This document shows, piece after piece, positions 10,136 to 19,739 of a stretch of 64,000 bases of DNA. This stretch comes from JANRIG01 sp033765235 (GTDB lineage Bacteria; Bacteroidota; Bacteroidia; Cytophagales; UBA9547): assembly GCA_033765235.1 (NCBI GenBank), contig JANRIG010000022.1:1-64000 (forward strand), in the 5' to 3' direction. Position 1 is the first letter of the stretch. Every line of letters begins with the position of its first letter. The notes beneath the pieces were generated by a model, which was not told the DNA's origin, made no database searches, and worked only from the letters and a program-made list of their open reading frames with translations. Position numbers and translations under genes: made by a program.

Positions 10136-11539
10136 TTATTTATTGATATTACCTACCATTTCTTCGGGTTTTACCCACTCATCAAATTCTTTTTCGGTCA
10201 CATAACCCAGGTCAATGGCTGTTTGCTTGAGTGTTTTGCCCTGTTTATGAGCCGTTTGAGCTATTTCAGCAGCCTTATAGTAGCCTATTTTTGTATTGAG
10301 GCTTGTCACCAGCATGAGTGAGTTGTTTAGATTATTTTTGATATTATCATGCAATGGGGCTATGCCTGTGGCACATTTGTCGTTAAACGATATACAGGCA
10401 TCGCCTATGAGGCGAGCAGAATGAAGAAAATTGTATATCATTAGGGGCTTAAACACATTGAGTTCAAAATGTCCTGTGGCTCCGCCTATATTGATGGCTA
10501 CATCGTTGCCCATTACCTGAGCTGCTACCATAGTGATGGCTTCACATTGGGTAGGATTTACTTTGCCGGGCATAATGGATGAACCGGGCTCATTGTCAGG
10601 GATGAATATTTCCCCAATTCCGCATCTGGGTCCTGAAGATAGCATGCGTATGTCATTACCAATCTTCATCAGACTCACTGCTACGGTTTTAAGTGCTCCA
10701 TGTGCTTCTACTATAGCATCGTGTGCTGCCAATGCTTCAAATTTGTTGTGCGCACTCACAAAGGGTAGACCTGTGAGCGATGCTATATGTTTGGCTACAT
10801 TTGTAGCATAATTGGGAGGAGTATTTATGCCTGTGCCCACTGCTGTGCCACCTAGTGCCAACTCTGATAAGTGTGAGAGTGTGTTTTCGATAGCCTTAAT
10901 GCCATGGTCTAATTGTGATACGTATCCTGATATTTCTTGCCCTAAGGTGAGAGGTGTGGCATCCATAAAGTGAGTACGACCTATCTTCACTATGTGCATG
11001 TATTCTGTGGACTTAGTTTTTAAGGTATCACGAAGTTTTTTGATGCCGGGTATGGTGTGGTGCACTAATATTTTATATGCAGCAATGTGCATAGCAGTAG
11101 GGAATGTGTCGTTGGATGATTGTGATTTGTTAATATCATCATTGGGGTGCAAAAATTTTTTCTCGTCGGTCAAGCTGCCTCCTTGCAATACATGACCTCG
11201 ATAGGCTATTACTTCATTCACGTTCATATTAGACTGTGTACCTGAGCCTGTCTGCCATACTACCAAAGGAAATTCGCCAAAGAGTTTGCCCTCCATTATT
11301 TCATCGCATACTTTGCCTATCAGGTCGCACTTGTCTTTGGGCAATACGCCGGCTTCGAAATTGGTAATGGCTGCTGCTTTTTTCAATATGGCAAATGCCT
11401 CAATGATTTCTTTGGGCATGGTATTGATATCTTGAGCTATTTTAAAATTTTCTATGGATCTTTGGGTTTGAGCACCCCAATATTTATCGGTCGGCACTTG
11501 CACAGGACCCATGGTATCTTTTTCGGTACGAAAGGACAT
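10136..11539 (-). CDS. fumC: Fumarate hydratase class II
   Basis: Class II fumarase, 467 residues, the usual length. It interconverts fumarate and (S)-malate in the TCA cycle in the cytosol without an iron-sulfur cluster. Visible hallmarks are the N-terminal DTMGPVQVP block, the TGSGTQSNMNVNE segment with the B-site residues, GRTHFMDATP, and the superfamily signature GSSIMPGKVNP carrying the catalytic Ser loop. The C-terminal domain ends normally. It is probably the first gene of a minus-strand unit with the winged-helix and lipoprotein genes, although the functions do not obviously match. The long gap upstream (11540-12053) separates it from a divergent ABC-F gene. Confidence 0.97.
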   Translation of the reverse strand: MSFRTEKDTMGPVQVPTDKYWGAQTQRSIENFKIAQDINTMPKEIIEAFAILKKAAAITNFEAGVLPKDKCDLIGKVCDEIMEGKLFGEFPLVVWQTGSGTQSNMNVNEVIAYRGHVLQGGSLTDEKKFLHPNDDINKSQSSNDTFPTAMHIAAYKILVHHTIPGIKKLRDTLKTKSTEYMHIVKIGRTHFMDATPLTLGQEISGYVSQLDHGIKAIENTLSHLSELALGGTAVGTGINTPPNYATNVAKHIASLTGLPFVSAHNKFEALAAHDAIVEAHGALKTVAVSLMKIGNDIRMLSSGPRCGIGEIFIPDNEPGSSIMPGKVNPTQCEAITMVAAQVMGNDVAINIGGATGHFELNVFKPLMIYNFLHSARLIGDACISFNDKCATGIAPLHDNIKNNLNNSLMLVTSLNTKIGYYKAAEIAQTAHKQGKTLKQTAIDLGYVTEKEFDEWVKPEEMVGNINK

Positions 11540-12053
11540 AACAGATATATAAGTGGTAAATTTTTTTTTTTTGTAAAATTATAAATTTATGCCCCAATCC
11601 AAATTATTTTTTTTATTAAAAATTTAACCCTAATTGCTGAACAGTGTTTTGTAAAGAAATCTAAAAATATATGATAATCAGTACTTTAAGGGGAGAGTCA
11701 TCTCGTTTTTTTACGATACACTGATGAGCTTAATGTAAACAAAATGCCTGATTATAAAGCACTTTGAGTACATTGTAAAATGCCTGTTGCGTATTTTAGG
11801 TGTAATGCATGTTGACCATAAAATATGACTCATATTGGCTAATAAGCATGTAATTATTATTTCATAAACAAGTTTTTTGCCAATCTTTGGTCAATTAGTT
11901 ATAAAATGTTTTATCCTAAATATTATCATACGCTTTTTGTGCGTTTAGTGGCATATTGTAATGAGCGCTGCTATTGTAATAAAAAAAATATAGCTTACAA
12001 TATTAATACCTAATTAATAACTTTGCATCTCACATGTATATGTGTCATTATTT
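11540..12053. other. 514-bp divergent intergenic region
   Basis: It lies between the divergent fumC and ABC-F genes, and I find no ORF, tRNA or convincing hairpin. The 10-mer AAAATGCCTG occurs twice about 40 bp apart (near 11738 and 11779). A Bacteroidota -7 box precedes the ABC-F gene (listed separately). The stretch is unusually long for this otherwise compact window and may hold regulatory or unannotated RNA sequence, which I cannot support from the sequence alone. Confidence 0.5.
12018..12025 (+). promoter_or_regulatory. Candidate -7 promoter box (TAACTTTG) for ABC-F gene
   Basis: TAACTTTG fits the Bacteroidota -7 consensus TAnnTTTG and sits 28 bp before the ATG at 12054. No clear TTG is found at the -33 position, so only half the promoter is supported. 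Its place before 12054 is compatible with either the ATG or the GTG at 12042. Confidence 0.4.
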
Positions 12054-13973
12054 ATGGTTGCTATCAACAATATATCCTACTTTATAGGCTCACGCCCGCT
12101 GTATGAAAATGCATCATTGCATATCAAACCCGAAGACAAAATTGCACTTATTGGCAAAAACGGCACAGGCAAATCTACCTTGCTGCGCCTCATAGTAGGT
12201 GAATACAAAACAGACAAAGGCGATATCAGCAAAAGCAGCGACTGTACAATAGGTTTTTTGAACCAAGATTTGCTGTCGTATGAATCTGAGGAAAGCATAC
12301 TACATGTAGCTATGACAGCCTTCGAAAAACAATTGACTATCCAAAAAAAAATTGAGCAAATATTGCATGAAATGGAGACCAACTACCAAGATGAGCAAGT
12401 AGAGCAGTTGGCAAAACTTCAAGAGGAGTTTGGTATGCTGGATGGGTACACCATTGAGTCTAAAGCTGAAGAAATATTAGAGGGGCTTGGTTTCAAAACA
12501 GAAGATTTGCATAAGCCATTAAAGTCATTTTCGGGAGGTTGGCGCATGAGGGTGATATTGGCCAAAATATTATTACAAAAACCATCATTGCTCTTGCTCG
12601 ATGAGCCTACTAACCACCTTGACCTACCCTCCATAGAGTGGGTTGAAAATTATGTAGAAAACTATGATGGCGCAGTAGTAATAGTATCGCACGATCGCCA
12701 GTTTCTTGATAATTGTACCAATGTCACTGTAGAAGTATCAGGTGCTCAGCTAAATAGGTATGAGGGCAACTACACCTACTTTGTAGAAGAAAAAGCATTG
12801 AGACAAGAGATACAAAAAGGAGCCTTTGAAAACCAGCAAGCCATGATACGACAGACTGAGCGGTTCATAGAGCGGTTCAAAGCCAAAGCCAGCAAATCCA
12901 GACAAGTGCAGTCGAGAGTGAAAATGCTGGAGCGTATAGATATGATAGATGATGTGGAGGAGGACAATGTGAAAGTATATTTCAAATTCAACTTTAGTCA
13001 GCAGCCGGGCAAAATCATCATGTCGCTCAAAAATGTAAGCAAGTCGTACCCGGGCACCCCCATATTGAGCAACACATCTGCAACCATAGAGCGTGGCGAT
13101 AAAATAGCACTCATAGGAGCCAACGGCAAAGGCAAATCTACGCTACTGCGTATAGTGGCTGGCACAGAGACTATGGATGGTGAGCGAGAGCCGGGATATA
13201 ATGTGAAAACTACTTTTTTTGCCCAACATCAACTGGAGGCACTAAACCTCAACAATGAAATATTGGAAGAGCTGAAACAAGGCGGAAGCAACAAACTTGA
13301 AGTAGAATTGCGCACTATATTGGGCTGCTTTTTGTTTAAAAACGATGAAGTGTACAAAAAAATAAAAGTATTGTCAGGAGGCGAAAAATCGCGCGTGGCA
13401 CTGGCCAAATGTCTGATAAGTGAGTCTAACTTTCTACTGCTCGATGAGCCTACCAACCACCTTGATATGGTATCTGTAAATGTGCTCATACAAGCCTTGC
13501 AACAATATGAAGGTACGTTTTTGGTAGTTTCGCACGACAGGCATTTTGTAAATGCCATAGCCAACAAAATATGGTATATCGAAGATCAAGAAATAAAAGA
13601 ATATCCAGCAGGCTACGAGGAGTTTGACCAATGGTACAAAGAGCGACAAGCATCTAAAAAAGATGCCATAGCAGCAAAACCTGAACCTGCCAAAAAAGAA
13701 GTTAAATCATTGACCCCTGAAAGCGAGGTGCAACAAAAAATAAAATTGGCTAATAAGAAATTGAGCAACATAGAGGCTGAAATTGCTGCCATAGAAAAAG
13801 AAATTAATGAGATAGAAAAACAGCTTAGCGAACCTAAAACCATAGCAGACCGCGAAAAATTTAAGTCGTTGCAAGTGCAGCATAGTCAAACTATCAAACA
13901 ATTGGAGCAAAAAAACTATGAGTGGGATATAATAGCAGAAGAAATAGGAGAATTAGAAAATATAAAATCATAA
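12054..13973 (+). CDS. ABC-F family ATPase (ribosome-associated type)
   Basis: About 639 residues with two ABC domains on one chain and no membrane segment, which defines ABC-F. Walker A motifs are GKNGTGKS (34-41) and GANGKGKS (about 352-359). Signature motifs are FSGGWRMR and LSGGEKSR, and LLLDEPTNHLD occurs twice. A linker rich in charged residues joins the halves, and a C-terminal coiled coil (about 570-635, Lys/Glu heptads) follows. ABC-F proteins act on ribosomes as translation factors or antibiotic-protection factors; here a housekeeping YheS/Uup-like role is more likely than resistance. I chose ATG 12054, which begins MVAINNISYF as in relatives, over the in-frame GTG at 12042. The SDR gene starts 4 bp after the stop, suggesting one transcript. 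Confidence 0.93.
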   Translation: MVAINNISYFIGSRPLYENASLHIKPEDKIALIGKNGTGKSTLLRLIVGEYKTDKGDISKSSDCTIGFLNQDLLSYESEESILHVAMTAFEKQLTIQKKIEQILHEMETNYQDEQVEQLAKLQEEFGMLDGYTIESKAEEILEGLGFKTEDLHKPLKSFSGGWRMRVILAKILLQKPSLLLLDEPTNHLDLPSIEWVENYVENYDGAVVIVSHDRQFLDNCTNVTVEVSGAQLNRYEGNYTYFVEEKALRQEIQKGAFENQQAMIRQTERFIERFKAKASKSRQVQSRVKMLERIDMIDDVEEDNVKVYFKFNFSQQPGKIIMSLKNVSKSYPGTPILSNTSATIERGDKIALIGANGKGKSTLLRIVAGTETMDGEREPGYNVKTTFFAQHQLEALNLNNEILEELKQGGSNKLEVELRTILGCFLFKNDEVYKKIKVLSGGEKSRVALAKCLISESNFLLLDEPTNHLDMVSVNVLIQALQQYEGTFLVVSHDRHFVNAIANKIWYIEDQEIKEYPAGYEEFDQWYKERQASKKDAIAAKPEPAKKEVKSLTPESEVQQKIKLANKKLSNIEAEIAAIEKEINEIEKQLSEPKTIADREKFKSLQVQHSQTIKQLEQKNYEWDIIAEEIGELENIKS

Positions 13974-13977
13974 AACT

Positions 13978-14694
13978 ATGAACAACTCTAAAATGCTAGC
14001 CGTAGTGACAGGAGGCAGCGAGGGAATAGGTAAGTGTACTGTACTACAGCTACTTATCACAGGCTTTGATGTAGTAGTATGCAGCCGCAGTGCTTTAAAA
14101 TTGCAAGCATTGAAAGAAGATGCCGAAAGACTCATAGCCGGAGCTACCATATACACCTATGCAGCAGATGTGAAAGTAAAAAGTGAGGTAAACGGATTTA
14201 TCAAATTTATTAAAGACTTACAAAGACCGGTAGAGATATTGGTAAACAATGCCGGACAGTTTATACAAGGCTCTATGCTTGCCGAAAAAGAGGGAACTTT
14301 AGAACAGTTGATAGAAGTGAACCTGTATAGTGCCTACTACATTACTCGCGGTATAGTACCTTTGATGATAAGCAGTAATAAACCCTACATATTCAATATG
14401 TGCTCTGTGGCAAGTATAAAGCCCTATGTATCAGGAGGTTCGTACTGTATATCAAAGTTTGCGTTGCTTGGCTTCAATAAGGTACTGCGTGAAGAGCTCA
14501 AAAACCAAGGCATAAGGGTGAGTGCCATACTCCCGGGTGCTACCTATACTTCCAGTTGGGATGGTGTGAATTTGCCCGAAGATAGATTTATACCCCCCGA
14601 AGATATTGCTGAAATCATAGTACAAACCTACATGTTACACCCCGGTACTGTATTAGAAGAAATTATTATCAGACCACAGCTGGGTGATATTTAG
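13978..14694 (+). CDS. Short-chain dehydrogenase/reductase (SDR)
   Basis: A 238-residue classical SDR oxidoreductase using NAD(P)H. The Rossmann glycine motif is TGGSEGIGK (11-19), followed by VVCSRS after the second strand. NNAG lies at 90-93. Catalytic residues are Ser143 with Tyr156 and Lys160 (YCISK). The basic residue after beta-2 (R in CSRS) favours NADP(H), by family rule. The substrate cannot be read from the sequence; relatives include 3-ketoacyl-ACP-reductase-like enzymes of uncertain role. It starts 4 bp after the ABC-F stop and is probably cotranscribed. The downstream 124 bp to the convergent porZ gene hold no clear terminator. Confidence 0.9.
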   Translation: MNNSKMLAVVTGGSEGIGKCTVLQLLITGFDVVVCSRSALKLQALKEDAERLIAGATIYTYAADVKVKSEVNGFIKFIKDLQRPVEILVNNAGQFIQGSMLAEKEGTLEQLIEVNLYSAYYITRGIVPLMISSNKPYIFNMCSVASIKPYVSGGSYCISKFALLGFNKVLREELKNQGIRVSAILPGATYTSSWDGVNLPEDRFIPPEDIAEIIVQTYMLHPGTVLEEIIIRPQLGDI

Positions 14695-14818
14695 TCATTA
14701 TTGCTTCTCCCGCAAATAGTAATCTCGTTTTTTATAATTAGCTGATGGCGAGTACAAAGTAAATTAAGCGCATGATTTTATATTATTTTGAGTTTATAGC
14801 AAATTTCTATGGTTACTC

Positions 14819-17116
14819 TTACTCCTCCACATATAACTTGCCGGCTATGCCAAAGTCGCCATTGTCTTTGGAGCTCAGTATCACATATAAGCCGGGCAAT
14901 ACTTTGTTATTGTTGTAATCTTTGCAGTTCCATGTGGCAGTACCTCCCAATGCTCGCGTCTCATATACCAATGTACCTGCTATATCTGTGATTTTTACAT
15001 TGGCATCTGCATACAATCCTGATATTCCTATAGTGCCTGCAAAATTTGCCTTTACAGGATTGGGGAATATTTTTACATGCTTAGGGGCATCATCCGCTCC
15101 TTCGGTGGCGCCACTGCGGTACGATACCATGCCCTCATCGGTGCTTATGAATACCTCTCCTGTGTGAGGGTGAATGGCTACGTATATGATATATTCAGAT
15201 GGCAGCATAGAGTTTTGTGTGGTAAATTTATGTATCAGTTGTGTGCCATCAGGGTTGAATACAAATAGTCCGGCAGGTGTACCTATCCATTTTTGGTTGC
15301 CACCGTCTACAGCTATGCAGGTAATGATTTGCTCATTGAGGAGCGGACGATTTTGAAATATAGGTGATGAAGCATCATTTATTTTATTATTTGCCAAAGA
15401 AGGCGGATTGTAGAATACACATATGCCATTTTCGGTGCCTACCCATACATTGCCTTCTTTGTCTTTGACCATACAGCGTACATTATTTGAGGATAAGTTT
15501 CCCAACCCTTTGCCTGTGGCAAAAAATTGATAAGCAGGTATGTTATTGCTTGTAATTTTTTTTTCGTTAAATACTATAAGTCCACCCAAATCAAGCCTGG
15601 GCAGCACCCACTTATTTGATTGATTATCAATAATAATATTTAGCGGATATATAGCATTTTCAATGGGTATGTAATAGCTTCGGCAGTTGTTTTTTTCATC
15701 TATACTGAATAATGTAGGGTTTTGAGTACCCTCACCTATACTTGTAAACCAGGTGGTACCAGAATTTTCGTCGGCTGCTGCGCCCGATACACGTACCACA
15801 GAAAGATAGCTCCCAAAGCCGGGTATCTTATTAATAGGACATGTTGGGTGCTTTTCATCTATAAGTGTATATTCATTTTTGGGTACATCCAATACCCAAA
15901 GCCCACGATTGTGCGAGGCAAAATATGCTTTGTTGCTATACCTGTTATATGTAGCATCTACAATGTCGAGCATGTAGGGCACGCCCGAATATGGTTTGTC
16001 AAAATTATTCCACTGTCCTGCCTCAAATCTGGCAAATGCCAATGAGTTTTCGGATGGTCCCAAGTCACCTAAGTCGTAGCCTCCGGCGAGGGTATAGATA
16101 TAGTCATTGAGCCATACAATTTTATAAGGATTATTCATCTTGGGTGAAGCAGGTATGTATGAGCCAAATTGATAGTTGGGTATTGATATTTTTACCAACC
16201 CTTTATTATATTCAGCTATCCAAATATTGTTTTCATCAGTGTCAATGGCATTGCCAAAAGCTGTGTAATACTTGATAGTATCAGTGATAGTGCCATTGTA
16301 AGAATATATATATGATGCTTTAGACCATAGCAACCTATTTTTGTTGGAATATGTGGCCAAATATTGCACTTTCTCCTTGCTGAATTGGTGCCATATATTA
16401 TCATGGCACATGAATATTCCATATAGGTCATAATAAGCATATATATTGTTTTGAAAGCATACCACGTGCTGCAAAGGCTTGTGCATGAGGGTGTCTGCTA
16501 TTTTTATTTTTTTCCAATTATTGGCATCCATGAGGTTTTTGGACATATGGCTGCTTTTATACAGTCCGTAGGCTGTGGCGGCATATATGGTATCGTTGTT
16601 AATGGTAAGTGAATTTATTTTGAAAGTAGTATCGCTTTTGTCAATATTTCTGTAAGTCTCTTTTATCTCATTTTTATTCAGGTTGAGCACTAATATGCCA
16701 AAGTCACAACTTAGGTAAGCAAGTGTGTTATATATATGTATATGATTAATTTTTTTGTTGCCTGTAATATTAGAGTTGAGTACTCCGGGTACGTTGATAA
16801 TAGTATTTTTATGTAATATATCAATATTTCCATTTTCATAACCTATCACTACCTTTTGAGAGGCTGTGGAATACGCCATGGCAGATATTTTAGTGCCTGA
16901 TAGTCCATCTTTTTTCCATATTCTATTTACAGATTCATCTGCTTTGTCATAATAATACAAGCCACCACGAGTGCCGCAGTACACCCTGTCGGGTGTGGCA
17001 GCTACTGCCTTGCCGTCCATGAGCGAGGTGTGAGTGCGCCACTCACCTATGGGTATTAGTTCTTGAGCTAAGGCTATATTGGCACAAAAAATAATAAAAA
17101 ACGTATTTTTTATCAT
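14819..17116 (-). CDS. porZ: PorZ-like T9SS component (beta-propeller surface protein)
   Basis: About 765 residues. The open frame reaches 17236, but the first 40 residues would overlap hisG and do not resemble a signal. ATG 17116 gives a clean signal peptide ending in ALAQ. Right after it comes IGEWRTHTSL, typical of PorZ. Two beta-propellers follow, built from two-component-regulator-propeller repeats (for example GTRGGLYYYD, GTENGICVFYNP, GTPAGLFVFNPDG). The last ~85 residues (KHVKIFPNPVKANF onwards) form a type A-like C-terminal sorting domain. In Porphyromonas, PorZ sits on the surface and helps the sortase PorU attach cargo to anionic LPS; that role is inferred by homology. hisG lies 41 bp upstream on the same strand, and that pairing has no obvious functional meaning. 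Confidence 0.85.
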   Translation of the reverse strand: MIKNTFFIIFCANIALAQELIPIGEWRTHTSLMDGKAVAATPDRVYCGTRGGLYYYDKADESVNRIWKKDGLSGTKISAMAYSTASQKVVIGYENGNIDILHKNTIINVPGVLNSNITGNKKINHIHIYNTLAYLSCDFGILVLNLNKNEIKETYRNIDKSDTTFKINSLTINNDTIYAATAYGLYKSSHMSKNLMDANNWKKIKIADTLMHKPLQHVVCFQNNIYAYYDLYGIFMCHDNIWHQFSKEKVQYLATYSNKNRLLWSKASYIYSYNGTITDTIKYYTAFGNAIDTDENNIWIAEYNKGLVKISIPNYQFGSYIPASPKMNNPYKIVWLNDYIYTLAGGYDLGDLGPSENSLAFARFEAGQWNNFDKPYSGVPYMLDIVDATYNRYSNKAYFASHNRGLWVLDVPKNEYTLIDEKHPTCPINKIPGFGSYLSVVRVSGAAADENSGTTWFTSIGEGTQNPTLFSIDEKNNCRSYYIPIENAIYPLNIIIDNQSNKWVLPRLDLGGLIVFNEKKITSNNIPAYQFFATGKGLGNLSSNNVRCMVKDKEGNVWVGTENGICVFYNPPSLANNKINDASSPIFQNRPLLNEQIITCIAVDGGNQKWIGTPAGLFVFNPDGTQLIHKFTTQNSMLPSEYIIYVAIHPHTGEVFISTDEGMVSYRSGATEGADDAPKHVKIFPNPVKANFAGTIGISGLYADANVKITDIAGTLVYETRALGGTATWNCKDYNNNKVLPGLYVILSSKDNGDFGIAGKLYVEE

Positions 17117-17157
17117 AAATATACTTAACGTATATAGGGCAAATATATTCTTTAGAG

Positions 17158-18009
17158 CTATAATATCATTTTTTCGATGGGCACTACCAATATACCTTCT
17201 GCACCTGCATTTTTCAGTTTTTCTATAATCTCCCAAAACCTGTCTTCCTCAATCACAGTGTGTATAGAGCACCAGCCCTCTTGTGCCAGAGGCACAATGG
17301 TAGGGCTTTTCATGCCCGGAAGTATATTTATGATATCATTTTTGGCTTTTTCAGGAGCATTGAGCAATATATATTTGTGCTTGCCGGCTTTGAGCACACT
17401 ATTTATTCTGAATATTAATTTGTCAAATATCTCTTGTTTGTCTGCATTAAGTGCCTTGTGGGCTATGAGTACCGCCTCAGATTTGAGTATTACTTCTGCT
17501 TCTTTCAGGCCGTTGCTTATAAGTGTACTCCCCGAGCTCACCAAGTCGCATATAGCATCGGACAGACCTAAGCCCGGTGCTATCTCTACAGAACCGCTTA
17601 TTTGGTGTATTTTTATCGTTAAACTATTATTAGTAGCCCATTTTGCAAGCAAATTTGGATAGGAGGTAGCTACATTTTTTTGGTCAAAATATTTTATACC
17701 ATCATATACGGTATCTTTTTTTATGGCGAGTGACAGCCTGCATTTGCCAAATCCTAATTTGAGTTTTAATTCAGCATTTATTTGACTTTCATAAAGCACA
17801 TTTTCACCTACTATGCCTATATCTGCCACACCATCAGCTACATACTGAGGTATATCATCATCGCGCAGGTATAGTATCTCTAGGGCAAAGTTATCTACAG
17901 TGGCTACCAATTTGCGGTCGGCTCCGGCAAATCTGAGCCCACACTCTTTGAGCAATGCTGCAGACTCATCGTGCAGCCTGCCTGATTTTTGAATGGCTAT
18001 TCTTAACAT
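17158..18009 (-). CDS. hisG: ATP phosphoribosyltransferase (long form)
   Basis: A 283-residue HisG of the long form, which has a C-terminal ACT-like regulatory domain and needs no HisZ. It joins ATP and PRPP in the first step of histidine synthesis. ATG 18009 starts MLRIAIQKSGRL, the normal N-terminus, although the frame is open to 18045. The phosphate-binding region ESGSTL-like block appears as LVSSGSTLISNGL. The last ~75 residues hold the regulatory domain (PTIVPLAQEGWCSIHTVIE, ILVVPIEKMI). No other his gene is in the window; porZ is the next gene downstream. Divergent from the THX gene, with 88 bp between starts. Confidence 0.95.
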   Translation of the reverse strand: MLRIAIQKSGRLHDESAALLKECGLRFAGADRKLVATVDNFALEILYLRDDDIPQYVADGVADIGIVGENVLYESQINAELKLKLGFGKCRLSLAIKKDTVYDGIKYFDQKNVATSYPNLLAKWATNNSLTIKIHQISGSVEIAPGLGLSDAICDLVSSGSTLISNGLKEAEVILKSEAVLIAHKALNADKQEIFDKLIFRINSVLKAGKHKYILLNAPEKAKNDIINILPGMKSPTIVPLAQEGWCSIHTVIEEDRFWEIIEKLKNAGAEGILVVPIEKMIL

Positions 18010-18097
18010 GGCACAAAAATATTTTAATAATGTTAATAATATCAAATGCTGTATTTATTTATTTTGCATGAATTATCATTATTATAAATAAAAATTC

Positions 18098-18280
18098 ATG
18101 GGCAAAGGGGACAAAAAAACCAAAAAAGGAAAAATAAACAAAGGCACCTACGGGGTGCGCCGCAATAAGTCAGATAATAAAAAATCAACCGCTAAGGCAA
18201 TTGCATCTGTTGCTGCTCCTGTAGTGGCAGAAGTTGAAAAAAAGGTTGTAAAACCCAAAAAAGTTACTGTAAAAGAATAA
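18098..18280 (+). CDS. 30S ribosomal protein THX
   Basis: A 60-residue, highly basic protein. The N-terminus MGKGDKKTKKGKINKGTYG is the signature of bacterial THX, a small 30S subunit protein first seen in Thermus and common in Bacteroidota, where it lies at the top of the 30S head. The C-terminal half is an Ala/Val/Lys-rich tail typical of this phylum's longer versions. The polyphosphate glucokinase gene begins 4 bp after the stop, so the two should share a transcript. Confidence 0.88.
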   Translation: MGKGDKKTKKGKINKGTYGVRRNKSDNKKSTAKAIASVAAPVVAEVEKKVVKPKKVTVKE

Positions 18281-18284
18281 TATA

Positions 18285-19016
18285 GTGCATATATTAGGGA
18301 TTGACATAGGAGGCTCAGGCATCAAAGGTGCTATAGTAGATATTGCAAACGGCAGTTTTGTGACAGACAGGCATAGGATAGATACTCCACTGCCTGCCAC
18401 TACCACGGCTGTGGCAGATACTGTGCTTAGTATGACTAATCACTTTGACTGGAAAGGCAAGATAGGTTGCGGATTTCCGGCGGTGATACAACATGGGGTG
18501 GCCAAAACAGCATCAAACATAGATGAGTCTTGGATTAATACCAATGTAGAAAAACTATTATTACAGACTACCCAATGCCCTACTTATGTGATAAATGATG
18601 CTGATGCTGCAGGACTTGCAGAAATGAAATACGGCGAAGGTAAAGATGCTCAAGGACTTATATTGCTGCTCACCATAGGCACAGGTATAGGCTCTGCCCT
18701 ATTTAACAATGGCAAATTAGTACCTAATACAGAATTTGGCCATCTTTATTATAAGGATTTGGTAGCCGAAAAATATGTGTCGGACAGTGCCCGCAAAAAA
18801 TATGAGTTGGAGTGGGACGAATGGGCAAAAAGATTTAACAACTATTTAAAACATTTGGAGCGCACCATAAATCCTGACCTATTCATAATAGGTGGAGGTG
18901 TGAGCAAAAAAAGCGATAAATATTTGAGCTATTTGCATATAGATACACCCTTAAAAATAGCAGCTTTGCAAAACGATGCAGGTATCATAGGTGCTGCACT
19001 GGCTGCCATAGTGTAG
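18285..19016 (+). CDS. ppgK: Polyphosphate glucokinase (ROK family)
   Basis: A 243-residue ROK-fold kinase that phosphorylates glucose using polyphosphate. The phosphate-1 motif is GIDIGGSGIKGAIVD (5-19). INDADAAGLAEM carries the catalytic Asp region, TIGTGIGSALF is the phosphate-2 motif, and the C-terminal IIGGGVSKK block is typical. The absence of the zinc-binding CxCGxxGC segment of ordinary ROK kinases, and the FGHLYYKDLVAE stretch, point to PpgK rather than an ATP glucokinase. GTG 18285 follows the THX stop by 4 bp. A MORN-like gene starts 7 bp downstream. Confidence 0.88.
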   Translation: MHILGIDIGGSGIKGAIVDIANGSFVTDRHRIDTPLPATTTAVADTVLSMTNHFDWKGKIGCGFPAVIQHGVAKTASNIDESWINTNVEKLLLQTTQCPTYVINDADAAGLAEMKYGEGKDAQGLILLLTIGTGIGSALFNNGKLVPNTEFGHLYYKDLVAEKYVSDSARKKYELEWDEWAKRFNNYLKHLERTINPDLFIIGGGVSKKSDKYLSYLHIDTPLKIAALQNDAGIIGAALAAIV

Positions 19017-19023
19017 TATTGAT

Positions 19024-19656
19024 ATGCTTGTCAAATATTACATATACCTAATAATTTTATTATTCACATTTCGCCGGGCAGCAGCCCAATACAAAGTGAA
19101 CTACTATGCAGGCACAACCATAATAAAATCTGAAGGCTGCTATGTGCAAGACAGCTCAAAAAATGGTCCATGGAAATATTACTTTATATCCGGCAAGCTC
19201 AACCTTGATGCTGTATATAACCTTGGTACCAAACACGGTGAGTGGAAATACTACCACCCAAATGGTCAACTTGAAGCCACAGAGTGGTGGAATGATGGTG
19301 TACAGACAGGATATTATCAATCATATTACCCCAACGGTAAACCAGCCAAAAGCGTGATTTTTGTAAATGGGGTGTATCATGGCACTTACAAGGCTTGGTA
19401 CGAAACAGGCACATTAAAACACGAAGGCTACTACAAAAGCGGTCTGCCTGACAGCAATTGGACATCATATAATGATGACGGCTCATTATTAGAACTATCA
19501 AAATATAAATCAGGGTTAGAAAACGGTTATTTCAAGATTTATTCCTCCAAAGGTATAATACAATATGAGGGCGAATATGTAAATGGCAAAAAATACGGTA
19601 CTTGGCTGCAATATGATGAAAAAGGCAGGTTGAAAAGAAAAAAACTAAAATATTAA
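19024..19656 (+). CDS. Secreted MORN-like (YwqK-type) repeat protein
   Basis: A 210-residue protein with a signal peptide (cleavage after RRAAAQ). The remainder is about seven repeats of some 23 residues with the pattern G-x-W-x-Y-Y-x-x-x-G-x-L, as in GPWKYYFISGKL, GEWKYYHPNGQL and GTWLQYDEKGRL. This is the MORN_2/YwqK repeat. Databases often name such proteins as antitoxins after Bacillus YwqK, but nothing here supports a toxin-antitoxin pair. In Bacteroidota they are common exported proteins of unknown function. It lies 7 bp after ppgK and 83 bp before glyA. Confidence 0.82.
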   Translation: MLVKYYIYLIILLFTFRRAAAQYKVNYYAGTTIIKSEGCYVQDSSKNGPWKYYFISGKLNLDAVYNLGTKHGEWKYYHPNGQLEATEWWNDGVQTGYYQSYYPNGKPAKSVIFVNGVYHGTYKAWYETGTLKHEGYYKSGLPDSNWTSYNDDGSLLELSKYKSGLENGYFKIYSSKGIIQYEGEYVNGKKYGTWLQYDEKGRLKRKKLKY

Positions 19657-19739
19657 ATCAACTAAAATTATACAATTTGAAATAATTATATAAACTTTTT
19701 GCACAATTTTGTAAAAAAAATATTAGATAAAATAGCCCA

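Noticed and set aside
19024..19656. YwqK-type protein as an antitoxin
   Set aside because: Only the repeat family name suggests it. The protein has a signal peptide and no toxin gene is adjacent.
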